NCBI GenBank assembly: GCA_015143295.1
Contig: CM026564.1
Coordinates: forward strand, 12,388,416-12,452,415
Length of the DNA stretch: 64,000 nt
From: Tetracentron sinense
Taxonomy: Eukaryota; Streptophyta; Magnoliopsida; Trochodendrales; Trochodendraceae
Direction of reading: 5' to 3'
The notes beneath the pieces were generated by a model. That model did not search any database and was not told where the DNA came from. It saw nothing but the letters and a program-made list of their open reading frames with translations. The position numbers and the translations under genes were made by a program. Positions 33,328 through 45,400 of this stretch are shown piece by piece (within the stretch, counting starts at the first letter, position 1; each line of letters opens with the position of its first letter).

Positions 33328-33781
33328 GACTTGGTATCAGAGCAAGGGCATTAGGTCACATAGGCTAGTGTCTTTTAAGCTGGAACTAAAGTTGTTCTGC
33401 TCTAGGGAACGGTTTCCCTTGGGCTAAGCGGAAGTAAGTTCTCTGAGTTGAACTTAGAACTCAGACAGATTAGTTGGGTTAGGCTTGTTACCACGACATA
33501 ACAGATATCAATTGAATCCTTAGGTCGGTCTAGGATCCTATTCTAGGTTCTAGTTTAGACTATGTTCTTAGCCTCATTCCAAAGGAAAAGGTAGATGCTC
33601 AACACAAGTGTCTTAGCTATGCTAGAATATTGTAAGTTGTGATTGTGTTCTTATGTGTACACTGTGATGTATACTATATGCAGTATTAGCATTTCATGAT
33701 TATTGAATTGCTATATGTTGTGTGAGGATTGGTATCCAAGTTAGACTCATGTTTTGCTAATTGATCTCAGGATTTGATATC
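33328..33781 (+). other. 5' leader of C with PBS
   Basis: TGGTATCAGAGCA at 33332-33344 follows the LTR. The leader is non-coding and ends TGATCTCAG|GATTTGATATC before the gag ATG at 33782. Confidence 0.8.
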
Positions 33782-35003
33782 ATGAGACGTGGCATTCGGG
33801 GTCATAGTTACCATACTCGGAGATCTGAGGGTGAAGTTTCGAGAGAAGACGAACCACTTTACTTCACGAATGCTATGGATTCCATTAGCTGAGACTTTGG
33901 CTTTGTTGGCAGCCAGACCTACTCCTACCCCACTAGCTACTCCTGTGCCACACTGGTGCTTCACACCGCGGGGCTTGAAGCTTTTCGGAGACTGCGGCCT
34001 CCTACCTTCTATGGTACTCTGGACCCAATGGTGGTAGAGTCCTGGATTATGCAGCTGGAGAAGACCTTTTGGGCTCTCCGATGTACTGGGGAACAAAGAT
34101 TTGAATGGACTTCCTTCATGATGGAAGATGAAACCGAACATTGGTGACGAGCTGCCCAAAGGCAGAGAGATGTTGCTAAGGCAGGGGAACCCTGGACATG
34201 GGCAGAGTTCCTAGAAACTTTCCATGAGTAGTACTTTCCCAAATTCATTTGGGAACAGAAGGCAAGGGATTTTATGCTTTTGGAGCAAGGGACGATGAGT
34301 GTAGCCGAGTATGAGGCGAAGTTCACCGAGTTGTTGAGATTTGCTCCTCACTTAGTTACTACTGAAGACCTAGGAGTCAGAAAGTTTGAAATGGGTTTGA
34401 AGGCTTTCATCCGAGATAGGGTGTCCATTCTCTAAGTGGAATCTTGGAGAGAGATAGTAGAAAAGGCGAAGATCGCCGAGAAGAATGCAAAAGAGTTTAT
34501 TCAGAGGAGAGATAGTGGCTTCGGGAGAAGCATGTCTCAGGTTCAGTCGAGTGGTTCTTCATAGGTTGAGAAGAGGACTAGGACTGCACCTTACCAGATC
34601 TCTCAGCCGATGTTGGCTCAAAGGTCTCCTTTCGTGCCTCAGGCACTGCGTCCTACGACATCTTAGGCTACGAGGGTTACGCCTCCGACTCCCTCCAAAT
34701 CGCATGCTTTTGAGGAGTGCACGGTATGTGGTCATCGGCACAAGACAGAGGACTATCGTAGATTGCCAGTTGGATGTTTCCATTGTGGTGAGGTTGGCCA
34801 CACGATACGGGACTGCCCACACAAGCAGTCACAGACTGGGCCACAGGGAGTCCGACCTCCAGGCAAGCAGATTTCACTTCAGGGGTCTTCATCTTAGGCC
34901 TCTAGATCCTTGCCACCCACCTAGCAGCCTCGTCAGGCTAATCAGGGTAGGGTCTTTGCCATGATTGATAGAGACACACAGGCATCGGACGATGTAGTGC
35001 AAG
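33782..35003 (+). pseudogene. gag: gag of element C (broken)
   Basis: MRRGIRGHS start; Gag core motifs (WIMQLEKTFW, EDETEHW then stop at 34144-34150 region, LEQGTMSVAEYEAKFTELL) and knuckles CTVCGHRHKTED and CFHCGEVGHTIRDC (about 34720-34815) are split over several frames. It ends at the donor GTGCAAG. Confidence 0.85.
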
Positions 35004-35147
35004 GTACACACGAGTTTGATATTGTTAAAGTTCTAGAGTTACCGTGAATGTATTGTATACATGTATTCTATGCGATGTTTTGCTATGCATTTATCTATAT
35101 GTATTAGGTATGGGATATGATATAACTTGGGTAGTTATAATTCTCAG
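35004..35147 (+). other. Putative gag-pol intron of C (144 nt)
   Basis: Donor GTGCAAG|GTACAC; acceptor AATTCTCAG|GTTC. Phase 1, Gly codon, continuing into Ser-Leu-Leu-Val-Asn-Glu of protease. Confidence 0.65.
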
Positions 35148-37856
35148 GTTCGTTGCTAGTGAATGAATGTTTGGCACAGGTGTTGATCGACACGGGGTCC
35201 ACCCACTCATTCGTCTCACCTAGCTTTGCCAAAGGCTTTACGTTCGAGCTGAGTAAGCTACCTCAGGAGTTGTCCATTTTGAATCCATTGGCAAGTCTAT
35301 TGGGACAGATAAAGTGTATCTGGGTAATGTTGTGCAAGTCATGCAGCACGAGTTGCCAGTCGACTTGATTATTCTGGGATTTCAGGATTGGGATTTTGAC
35401 ATTATCCTAGGTATCGATTGGCTCTCAGCTAGACATGTGGCGTGTTTCAAGAAAATGGTGAACTTTAGACCTGCTGGGTTGAAACCGTTTCATTTTAGGG
35501 GACTTCAGAGGAGACATTGCTCATTTTGCAGCTCTCATTCTCGGGAGTGTAGAAGTACGAGACTCCACATCCATTCCGGTGGAATGTGATTACATGGATG
35601 TTTTTTCGGAGACCTTACCAGGATTACCTCCTAATCAGGCAATCGAGTTTGCTATTGAGTTAGCTCTTGGCACGGTGCCGATTTCTAGGGCTCCGTATAG
35701 GATGGCCCCTATTGAGCTTAAGGAGTTAAATGGTCAGTTGGCAGAAATTGCAGGGCCTTGGCTTTATCCAGCCAAGTGTCTCACCTTGGGGAGCTCCAGT
35801 GCTCTTCGTGAAGAAGAAAGATGGGTCGATGCGGATGTGCATTGACTACAAGTAGCTGAATAAGGTCACTATCAAGAATTGTTATCCATTGCCTTAAATA
35901 GACGACTTGTTTGACCAGTTGAAAGGTGCGAAGTTTTTATCCAAGATTGACCTTCGATCTGGTTATCATCAGTTGAAGATCAAGAAAGAAGACATTCCGA
36001 AGACAGAATTCAGGACTCGATACGATCATTACGAGTTTTTGGTCATGTCTTTCGTTATGACTAACTTGCCGGCAGCATTTATGGATATGATGAACCGGGT
36101 GTTCAGATCATCTCTCGATCAATGTGTGATTGTATTTGTAGATGATATCCTTGTGTGTTCACAGTCACAGGATGATCACACGAGAGATCTCCACCTTGTA
36201 TTGCAGACTCTTCGAGAGCATAGTCTGTATGCTAAGTTGAGTAAGTGCGAGTTCTGGCTAAACAAGGTGTCTTTTTTTGGACATGTGGTGTCTGCTGAAG
36301 GTATCTCAATTGATCCTGCAAAGATTGAGGCAGTGATGAATTGGGAAAGGCCGAAGAGTGTTTCTCGGCCTGACAGGATACTACAGGAGGTTCGTGGAGG
36401 GATTTTCAAGCTTAGCAGCTCCACTTACCTATCTCACGCAAAAGAATACTAAGTTCACTTGGAGTGACAAGTGGGAGGCTAGCTTCTTGGAGTTGAAGAA
36501 GAGGCTTACCACAGCTCCTGTTCTCACAGTTCTGTTTAGAAGCGGTGGTTTCGAAGTCTATAGTGATGCTTCACTAGTTAGAATTGGATGTGTCCTTATG
36601 CAGCATAAGCAGGTGGTTGCCTATGCTTCCCGTCAGTTGAAGGAGCATGAGTATAACTACCCCACACACAACTTAGAACTTGCAGCAGTCGTCTTTGTGC
36701 TGAAAATTTGGCGTCATTACCTCTATGGGGAAGAGTTTGTGATATTCACAGACCACAAGAGCTTGAAGTATCTCTTCCTCCAGAAGGAGTTGAATATAAG
36801 GCAGTGTCGATGGATGTAGTTCATGAAGGACTATGATTGTTTTATCTAGTACCATCCGAGTAAGGCTAATGTAGTAGTCGACGCTCTTAGTAGGAAACCT
36901 TACGGGGTTATGGCTCACTTGAGAGTACAAGAGTGGAAGTTACTGCATGATATGTATAATCTAGACACTACTCTCAGGCATGTCACTTACGGGCCGGTGA
37001 TGTCCAATATCCCGGTTAGGCCGCATATCTTGAACTGAATCAAGGAGTTATAGAATTCAGATACTAAGTTGCTTGCTTACTGGGACAAGTCGGTTAGTAG
37101 TGACAGTCAGGATTTTTCTTTAAATGGTGATGGTGCTATCACATTCAAAGGCAGGTTGTGTGTTCCCACCGACACAGTGTTGAGGGGTGAGATTTTGGAT
37201 GAGGCTCATCGATTCAAGTACACGGTACATCCGAGAGGTACTAAGATGTACCAAAATCTCAAGAGGCATTACTGGTGGCGAAACATGAAGAGGGAAGGCG
37301 CCGAGTATGTTTCTAGATGTTTGGTGTGCCAGCAGGTGAAGGCTGAGCATTAGAGGCCTGTAGGTCCTTTACAGTCCCTCTAGAATAGAAATGGGAGAAT
37401 ATCTTGATGGATTTCATCGTGGGTTTACTGTGGACGGCGAAGGGCTCCGATGCTATTTGGGTGATAGTAGACAGGTTGACTAAGTCTGTACACTTTATTC
37501 CGTATTGGACTACTTTTAGTTCGAGTCAGTTGGTGGCCTTATGTGTTAAAGAGGTAGTTCGTCTGCATGGTGTGCCAGTTTCCATTGTGTCTGATCGAGA
37601 CCCTAGGTTTACCTCCAGATTCTGGAAACCTTTTCACAGTGCTATGGGTTCTTGTTTAGATTTAAGCACCGGCTTCCATCCTCAAACCGATGGGCAAATT
37701 GAGAGGGTAAACCAGGTTGTGGAGGATATGCTCCGAGCTTGTATGTTAGACTTTCAGGGCAGTTGGGAGGAACACTTGCCGTTGGTTGAGTTTGCCTACA
37801 ACAACAGTTACCAGGCAAGCATCCAAATGGCACCTTTTGAAGCGCTGTATGGTCGA
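35148..37856 (+). pseudogene. pol: pol of element C, part before G (broken)
   Basis: Protease ([13 protein letters not shown] near 35182), RT ([27 protein letters not shown] near 36140), RNase H ([17 protein letters not shown]), integrase zinc finger ([21 protein letters not shown]) and core ([29 protein letters not shown]). Several frameshifts and stops. The frame is cut at FEALYGR by copia G after GTCGA. Confidence 0.88.
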
Positions 37857-39075
37857 TGAAATTTCTCTGATCAATGATCTCTATGACCTAGAGGGGGAGT
37901 GAGAATAGGTCTATCTAAGAACCTCTAACCAATTTTGATTTTTTTTAATTAATTAGATTAGAAATCCATAGACAATTCACACAAACAATCCACACAAATG
38001 AAACACACCAGATTTTTACGTGGAAAACCCTTATGGGAAAAAATCACGGGACCTCGTCCAGCAACAAACTTCACTATAAGAAGAATTCAAGTACAAGACA
38101 AGACCTTACCCAAACCGGACTCGACGTTCCTAGGTACAGAATCTTACTCTTGATTTTATACGAACCAGCAGGTTCGATCTCCGCCGTAGTAGCTTCGGTT
38201 CCTAACCGACCAAATCTTCTCAAGCTACTTCAATACCACGATCACACACGATCGATCTCCTTCCACGAAGGCTCCGGATCATACACCGGACATACACACA
38301 AAGTGTAGGGTTGTGAATCAATTTAGAAAGCTTCAAACCCTAGAGGGATCTCATACAGATCTGAGATCACACAATGCAAGATTAAAAAAATAGATCTATA
38401 TTTGCATTCTCTAGGATGATTGAAAAAGGAGGGATCACTAAAGATCTATGAGGAACAATGGAAAAAGCCCTAGAATAGTTTCTTAGACCTCTACTCTTTC
38501 AAAAATAAACAAAGATACGAATTAGGTCTCAAAAAAGTTGTTTATATAAGGTTTAGAAAAGAGTCCCGAAAAATAAAAATTATGTTTACGAGGACCCATC
38601 GATCGGTGCTTATAACCGATCGCTCGGTCCAAACCCAATCGATCGCTACTTTCACCGAGAGATCAGTTAAAAATAGTCTCTCTGGAAAAATACCCCATAC
38701 AAATTTTTTGACTAGTCGATAGCCACCGATCGCTTGGTAGGCCACCAATCGATCGGTCGCAACACCGAGCGATCGGTTGAGACAGAATTTCAGCCTAAAC
38801 ATTTTTCTTTTGTTTTTGTTTGATTCAAATGAGATCAAAACTCTTTGGTAGGCTTAAAACTATCCTCCTAGGCATGTTTAGAGTTATCTAAGTCAAATCC
38901 AACCTAGGTAGGGGTCTCTAAGTCCATTACCTGTTTAGATCCAGAGTAGAAGCTTTTTCTTCAATATCTTCAGTCTTCTTGAAACTTTAACTCTTCCGAC
39001 CAGTTGAACAAGACACAACACTCATGACCTATCTAATGATCACAGAATTTGCCAACACCTATTTCTGGATTTACA
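37857..39075 (-). mobile_element. 3' LTR of G
   Basis: Its minus-strand start TGTAAATCCAGAAATAGG is at 39075 and its end ...AGAGAAATTTCA is at 37857. Highly similar to 47796-48997 with a few indels. Contains the palindrome module and a TATA box. Confidence 0.92.
38541..38777 (-). promoter_or_regulatory. U3 palindrome array and TATA box of G 3' LTR
   Basis: Palindromes between 38594 and 38777 (ACCGAGCGATCGGT, ACCGATCGCTCGGT and others) around TCTCTCTGGAAAAATACCCC; TATA-like TTTATATAAG at 38541-38550 lies downstream in the minus sense. Confidence 0.65.
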
Positions 39076-39090
39076 ATCTCCCCCTTTGGC
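39076..39090 (-). other. Polypurine tract of G
   Basis: ATCTCCCCCTTTGGC on the plus strand, a purine run on the minus strand (GCCAAAGGGGGAGAT), directly next to the 3' LTR. It primes plus-strand synthesis. Confidence 0.85.
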
Positions 39091-39881
39091 AATTCTGGGA
39101 CAAAACAAGACTAACTCACATACTAGGTTCAAATTTTCCAAAATGTTTCAAAATTGGAAAATTGAACCTTACATGACTCAAAAAAAATTTCATGACATTC
39201 ACCTTGTCATGTTTCAACAATCTTAGAACGTGTTTGCCTGCACAAGCTCAACCAAAAACCTGTGAAGCATGGGAAATAAAAACTTCATAATAAGATCATC
39301 TATATCAAATGCATCCAAGTGCATCCATAACAATTTCCATAATTTCCAATCCATAACAACTTCATAACAACTTCATAATATCCATAACAAGTTCTAACTA
39401 GTTCATCATGTTCAATCATATAGGGCTCACTCCCCCTTTTTGGCTCGAAATGCCAAAGGTAGAATGGAAACAAATGAATGTAGGTAAAATGATCATATGA
39501 GAGAAAAAAATTAGAGTAAAAGTTCAAACATCACCTCATAGAGAATAATCAACATACAAGTCAATATCATCCATAAACATCCAAGTTAATAACATCCATA
39601 TGTGGTATGTACTGAGTACAACCAAGACAAAATACATCCAAAGTCTCAAAATAAACTAGGACAAAGTAAACTCCTAAACATAAATACATGAAACATAAGG
39701 AGTAGCCTAGTACATCAAACTATCACTCCTCATCATCAGAAGTGAGATGGGATTCATAATATGCTCTAAAATCACGAACATCCTGCTGGACACCCAGCAC
39801 TGCTGCATCAAGTGATCCAATTCGACCTCGGATCTCAGTAGTGAATTCCTGGTAAGATGAAACATGAGTCTGGAGATCCAT
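39091..39881 (-). other. Non-coding 3' region of G
   Basis: About 0.8 kb between the extra ORF and the PPT. Degenerate CATAACAACTTCATAA repeats occur near 39335-39390. I see no supported gene. Confidence 0.5.
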
Positions 39882-40970
39882 CTACATCTCCCTCATCATT
39901 CTGGCAAGATCATCAATCGAGGCAGGAGGTGGATGAGAGGATCCGGTACCAACTTCAGCTTCCTCCTCAATATCTCGAACTAAGGCATGTGAGAAACTCT
40001 GAGCTATGGTCTTTTTGTTGATTGGACCCTTCGGATTACGTGTAGGAACACCAGGAGGAGCAATAACCCCTTGAGAACCAAGGAGTTTAGTTATCAGGGA
40101 ACCAAATGGAAGAGCTCCAACCACAGTTTGAGTTTGATGGGCTTGAATCATCAAATCAATTATGTGTGCTGCAAGATCAATATCATGTCCACGAAGGAGA
40201 CCGAACAAAAATCGAGCTCTATCTTCCCTAAGGTCCGCAGTATGAACCTTTGGGTGGATATTGGCACTCATTACTAGGTTTACAAGTCTTGCATCCCTAG
40301 TGAGTTTAGATACTTCAATGAATGAACCAACCCAAAGTGTAGGAGCACCACAAAGAAAGGTGACTACATTGTTCATAGATTCTTTATCCTCATCTTTCTT
40401 ATATTTATAAGGATAGTAGGCATCTGGAACTCGAGGACAACCAAGAAATTTAGCAATGACATTAGGATTTATCAAAACAGATTTTTCTAAAGATCGATAT
40501 TTAAAAGACCAGGTTTTAGAGTTGATTTCAGAGAAATTTGAGTAAAATTCCTGGACTAACTGAATAGGAGCAGGAGCGGATAAAGTGAGAATACCTTCCC
40601 ATTGACGATCGGTAATGAGCTTAGGAAGGTGATAATCACCAAAATCGGAAATTCTAATGCCCCTTTCAACCATAACAGCCTTTTTGCTAAAATACTCACT
40701 ATAAAGTCGAGCAGCAGTAGGGCTAATGAAGGGACCCAATAGAACATTCGAAGACGAACTAGCTTTTCCTTTTTGTTTCCGGGTTTTATCTGCCAAAGAC
40801 TTTTGGTGATTTTCAGTAGTAGAATCAACCATTCTACGGATTGGTCGATCCCCTATTGAAATCCCATGACCTATTGGAGTGAAAGAGTAGGGCTCATTGA
40901 GTTCCTCTTCCTTGAGAGGGTCCTCTTGGTTGTTGAGGACCAATTTCCGGCGTTTAGAGACACCGGACAT
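39882..40970 (-). CDS. Extra ORF of copia G, putative plant transposon protein domain (362 aa)
   Basis: An open frame in the sense of G, between pol and the 3' LTR, where some SIRE elements carry an env-like gene. The start chosen is the ATG at 40970 (MSGVSKRRK, basic); the frame is open further upstream to 41066, but that extension is hydrophobic and less likely. From about residue 125 it has the pattern of the widespread plant domain annotated as 'putative plant transposon protein' (VQEFYSNFSEI; LINPNVIAKFLGCP; ANIHPKVHTADLREDRARFLFGLL; GALPFGSLITKLL). I recall this domain only in general terms. No transmembrane segment or signal peptide, so it is not an obvious envelope protein. A short Pro/Glu-rich C-terminus ends ARMMREM. 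It has its own promoter-like module at 41199-41257. Confidence 0.75.
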   Translation of the reverse strand: MSGVSKRRKLVLNNQEDPLKEEELNEPYSFTPIGHGISIGDRPIRRMVDSTTENHQKSLADKTRKQKGKASSSSNVLLGPFISPTAARLYSEYFSKKAVMVERGIRISDFGDYHLPKLITDRQWEGILTLSAPAPIQLVQEFYSNFSEINSKTWSFKYRSLEKSVLINPNVIAKFLGCPRVPDAYYPYKYKKDEDKESMNNVVTFLCGAPTLWVGSFIEVSKLTRDARLVNLVMSANIHPKVHTADLREDRARFLFGLLRGHDIDLAAHIIDLMIQAHQTQTVVGALPFGSLITKLLGSQGVIAPPGVPTRNPKGPINKKTIAQSFSHALVRDIEEEAEVGTGSSHPPPASIDDLARMMREM

Positions 40971-41198
40971 GAGGAATGCAAGAATAACTAAGGAGTATGA
41001 GAAAATCATCACGAATTTTTGATGCCCTAGATGTGAAAAGTAAACCAAAATCAAGAAAAGGATCAAAGTTTACCTTTTTAGATGCTTGGAAACCCTTGGA
41101 GTAGAAAGAAATGAACTTAAGAGAAGTTTGGAGGAGAAGGAACTGAGAGATCGCTTTAGAGTTTGGAGAACAAAAGAATAGGAAAATGAGGAATGAGG

Positions 41199-41257
41199 GT
41201 TTTATAACCCTGTTCACGAAAGACCGATCGATCGGTCATTAACACCGAGCGATCGGT
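41199..41257 (-). promoter_or_regulatory. Internal mini-copy of the palindrome module with TATA box
   Basis: ACCGATCGATCGGT (41223-41236) and ACCGAGCGATCGGT (41244-41257), 21 bp apart. On the minus strand they are followed by GGTTATAAAACC (41199-41210) and then, about 230 bases on, the ATG of the extra ORF. Same order as in the LTRs: array, TATA, transcript. Confidence 0.6.
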
Positions 41258-42413
41258 GGTCTGCAAAATTTTTGAAAATTTTTTCTTAAAACCATTTTTC
41301 TCCCCCTCAATCAAAGCAAGATTTAAAATCATTTTCACTTCAAAATCACCTAATAACAATGCACATAAAGCAAACATTTATGTCATCAAAATCATAAAGA
41401 ATATTCAACCAAGAATGTATATTACAGAATAGTTATGAATGAGGATTATGTAAATAACTTTTAGTTTCCATAAGTGATTAATTTTGATTTTTGCATCAAA
41501 TCCACATTTAGAGTAAAGAAACGCTCAGAAGTAATGTGTGTATAATATTAAAAATTCATAACATGACTCTGAGGATTGGTTTCATCCACAAAACAAGATT
41601 TTAACATTATAGCATAAAAGGTACTCTAGAATGTTCAAAAACTAGAATTAAAACCAAGAGAAATCCATAGAATTATGATGAGCAATGTTTACCCCAAATT
41701 TGATCAATAAGGTCATTTAATTTTATAATCAAATTTTACACATTATCTGTTCTTTGGACATTGGTGACTTTCACTCAAGTGAGAAGGTAGCCCTCTCTAA
41801 TGACAGTGGGGGCTTTCACACTAGCAACCCATATAGATACCTATTGTTTGTCTAGGTAGCCATTACTCACTGTTTGCATTCATTAGAAGCTATCACACAA
41901 ACTCACAGGTAGTCCTTTCCATGTCAATAATTTTTTAAAACTAAGGGGCTCACCTTATGGAATTCTAATCACTTTGGTTATACTAGATTTGATTAAACTA
42001 GGGAACCATATGATATAATATTAGAATCTATAAATAGGAACTAATATCATCTCTAAAATCAGTTAGAGTGCATGTGAAACACATAACATCTTTGTTTACT
42101 CAACTCTAACTGAGATTGGTGATCATGACCATTTTAAATCACTAGATAGAACTAATAGTTGAACTATCCTTATTTACTCAATCCTATGAAAAATTTAACC
42201 TTGGAATTAATATTCAATTATGATTTCAAGGAAATAAATTTAAGCATAATGATAGGAAAGAAGGTCATACAAACACACTATTTTTTGCAACATTTTTCAA
42301 TTTTTTGAATGTTTTTGGATTTTTATTAATTGAAGAAAACAACAAAAAAAATAGCTCTATGACTTAAATGAAACAAGAAGAACACTTAGGCTATGAAGAA
42401 AGCATACCATCAC
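41258..42413 (-). other. Non-coding spacer of G between pol and extra ORF
   Basis: 1.16 kb of AT-rich sequence with no supported frame on either strand. It may hold the upstream control region of the extra ORF. Confidence 0.5.
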
Positions 42414-45400
42414 TCAACTGTGCACAAACCAATGGATTTCCTAAGGAACTCAAACCTAAGGGAATCTAAGGGTTTTGTGAGTATGTCTGCAAATTATTTC
42501 TCTGTTTGGACATACTCAATACACACAACATTTTGCTCAACTAAATCACGAATGAAGTGATGCCTAATGTCAATGTGTTTTGTGTGAGAATGTTGAACGG
42601 GATTCTTGGAAATATTGATAGCACTTGAATTATCACAATACACAGTCATAGTGCCTTGTTTAATCCCGTAATCATGCAACATCTGCTTCATCCACAGAAG
42701 TTGAGTGCAACAACTGCCAGCTGCTATGTACTCAGCTTCGGCAGTGAACAATGAAATTGAATTCTGCTTTTTGCTAATCCAAGCAACTAAGCAGTTTCCA
42801 ATATAGAAACACCCTCTGGAGGTGCTCTTCCTATCATCAGCATTTCCGGCCCAGTCGGCATCGGAATATCCAACTATTGTGGCACTGGTATCAAAAGAAT
42901 ACCAGAGGCCAAATGATGGAGTTCCACTTACATATCGAATGATACGCTTGACTGCAAGTAAGTGAGACTCTTTTGGGCTCGCTTGATAGCGGGCACATGC
43001 TCCAACACTAAAGGCAATGTCTGGTCTAATGGCAGTTAGGTAGAGCAAACTACCAATCATGCTTCTGTAAGAAGTTTGATCAACATCCTTGCCTGAAGTA
43101 TCTTTACTAAGTTTTGTTGTAGAACTCATAGGAGTCCTAGCATGCTTAGCAGAACTCATACCAAATTTCTTCACTAGATTTTTTGTATATTTCATTTGAG
43201 ATACTGAGATCCCAGAATCTAATTGCTTGATCTGAAGACCAAGGAAGAAACTCAGCTCACCTACCATGCTCATTTCAAATTCATTTTTCATTTGTTCAGC
43301 AAATGATTGAGCATGTAAGTCTAATGTGGAACCAAACATAATGTCATCAACATATATCTGGGCGATGACAATATCACCTTTCACATTTTTTATAAAAAGG
43401 GTTCTGTCTACTCCCCCTCTCGAAAATCCCTTTTCCAAGAGATAAGTAGTCAACCTCTCATACCAAGCTCTTGGAGCTTGCTTTAAACCATAGAGGGCCC
43501 TTTTTAATCGATAGACTTGATCAAGGTGATGTGGATCTTCAAACCTTTTGGTTGTTCCACATAGACTTCTTCCTGTAGAATGCCATTCAGAAAGGCACTC
43601 TTAACATCCATTTGAAACAGCTTGAATTTCATATGGCAAGCCACAGCTAGAAGAATTCTGATTGATTCTAGCCTGGCAACAGGAGCAAAGGTCTCATCGA
43701 AGTCAATGCCTTCAATTTGGGTGTATCCTTGTGCAACTAACCTAGCCTTATTTCTTATGATAATACCTTTTTCATCAGATTTGTTCTTGAAAATCCATTT
43801 GGTACCTATCACATTTGTATTGTTAGGCCTAGGTACTAAATACCAAACATCATTCCTAGTAAACTGAAGTAACTCTTCTTGCATTGCATTGATCCAATTA
43901 TCATCTGCAAGGGCTTCAACTACATTCATGGGTTCAAAAGATGAAGTATTGCAAATGTAGCTAACTTCATTTTCAGTTTGTTTCCTTGTTCTCACTCCAC
44001 TTTCAAGATCACCAATAATATCTGTGGAGGTGTGAGGACTTATGACCCTTGGATGTGTAGGTTTTAATGGAGATGATTGCTTAGTAATAAGTGGAGTTGA
44101 AGAAGATTCAATATTTTCATTTCCAGCACTATCATCATCCTCAAGTTGCACATTTTCAACACTAGAGTCATCCACAACTACATTGATGGACTCCATAATT
44201 GTAGAGGTTCTCAAGTTATACACTTGATAAGCTCTACTGTTTGTGGAATGCCCAAGAAATATGCCTTCATCACTCTGGGATTCAAATTTGCCCAGTTGTT
44301 GTCTATCCTTAAGGATATAGCATTTACTTCCAAATTCTCGAAAGTACTTGACACTGGGTTCCTGTTATTCCACAACTCATATGGGGTTTTCTTTGTTCTA
44401 GGCCTTAGAAAAACTCTATTAACTATATAACAAGCAGTGTTTACTGCTTCAGCGCAGAAATGAGAAGCTAGATTATTGCTATGGAGCATAACTCTAGCCA
44501 TCTCTTGGAGAACCCTGTTCTTCCTCTCCACAACACCATTCTGCTGAGGTGTAATGGGTACAGAAAATTCATGTTTGATACCCGACTCATCACAAAAGTC
44601 GTTGTACTTAGAGTTTTCAAACTCCTTTCCATGATCACTTCGAATTCGAGTGATTAGGCATCTTTTCTCATTTTGAATTTTCAAGCAAATACTTTTGAAA
44701 TTTTCAAAAGCATCGGATTTCTCTCTTATAAATGCCACCCATGACATTCTAGAGAAATCATCAACCATGACTAGGATGTATCGCTTTTCACTTAGACTTT
44801 CAGTTCTTGTAGGACCCATAAGATCCATATGAATTAATTCCAGTGGATATGAAGTAGCAATACTTAAAGTCTTCTTATGTGGGGTTCTAATTTGTTTACC
44901 AATCTGACATGGCCCACACATAGTAGTAGAAGGCTTTCCTAGTTTGGGCACACCTCTCACAAGTTCTTGCTTTGAGATTTTGCATAGGTCTTTGAAGTTC
45001 ATGTGACCTAGCCTTCGGTGCCACAAATCAACTTCCTCAATTTTAGCCCTATTACAGACATTTGAGAAATTAGAACTAGGGATTAAGCCGTAGCAATTGT
45101 CAGTGGTTCTCAACCCTTCTAGAACACACTTACCTTTACCATTAATAACTAAGCATTTATTTTGGGTAAAGTGCACAGCATGGTTATCATCACATAGTTG
45201 ACTTATGCTAATCAAATTAGCTTTCAGTCCTTCAACAAACAAGGCATTTTTCAATTTTGGTATGCCTGGTGAATCGATGATACCCTTCCCTTTAACTAAT
45301 GACTTGCTTCCATCACCAAAAGTAACAGTCCCATCTGGACAGTCTTCAAATTGAGTAAATAGGGACTTGTTACCTGTCATATGCCGAGAACACCCACTGT

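Noticed and set aside
34485..34964. 159-codon plus-strand frame in C gag
   Set aside because: Arg/Leu-rich out-of-frame reading of the gag knuckle region; the true frame shows CCHC motifs.
39882..41066. Signal peptide and membrane anchor of an envelope protein in the extra ORF of G (hydrophobic N-terminal extension)
   Set aside because: The hydrophobic stretch lies before the better ATG at 40970 and the remaining protein has no transmembrane segment, so an envelope role is not supported.
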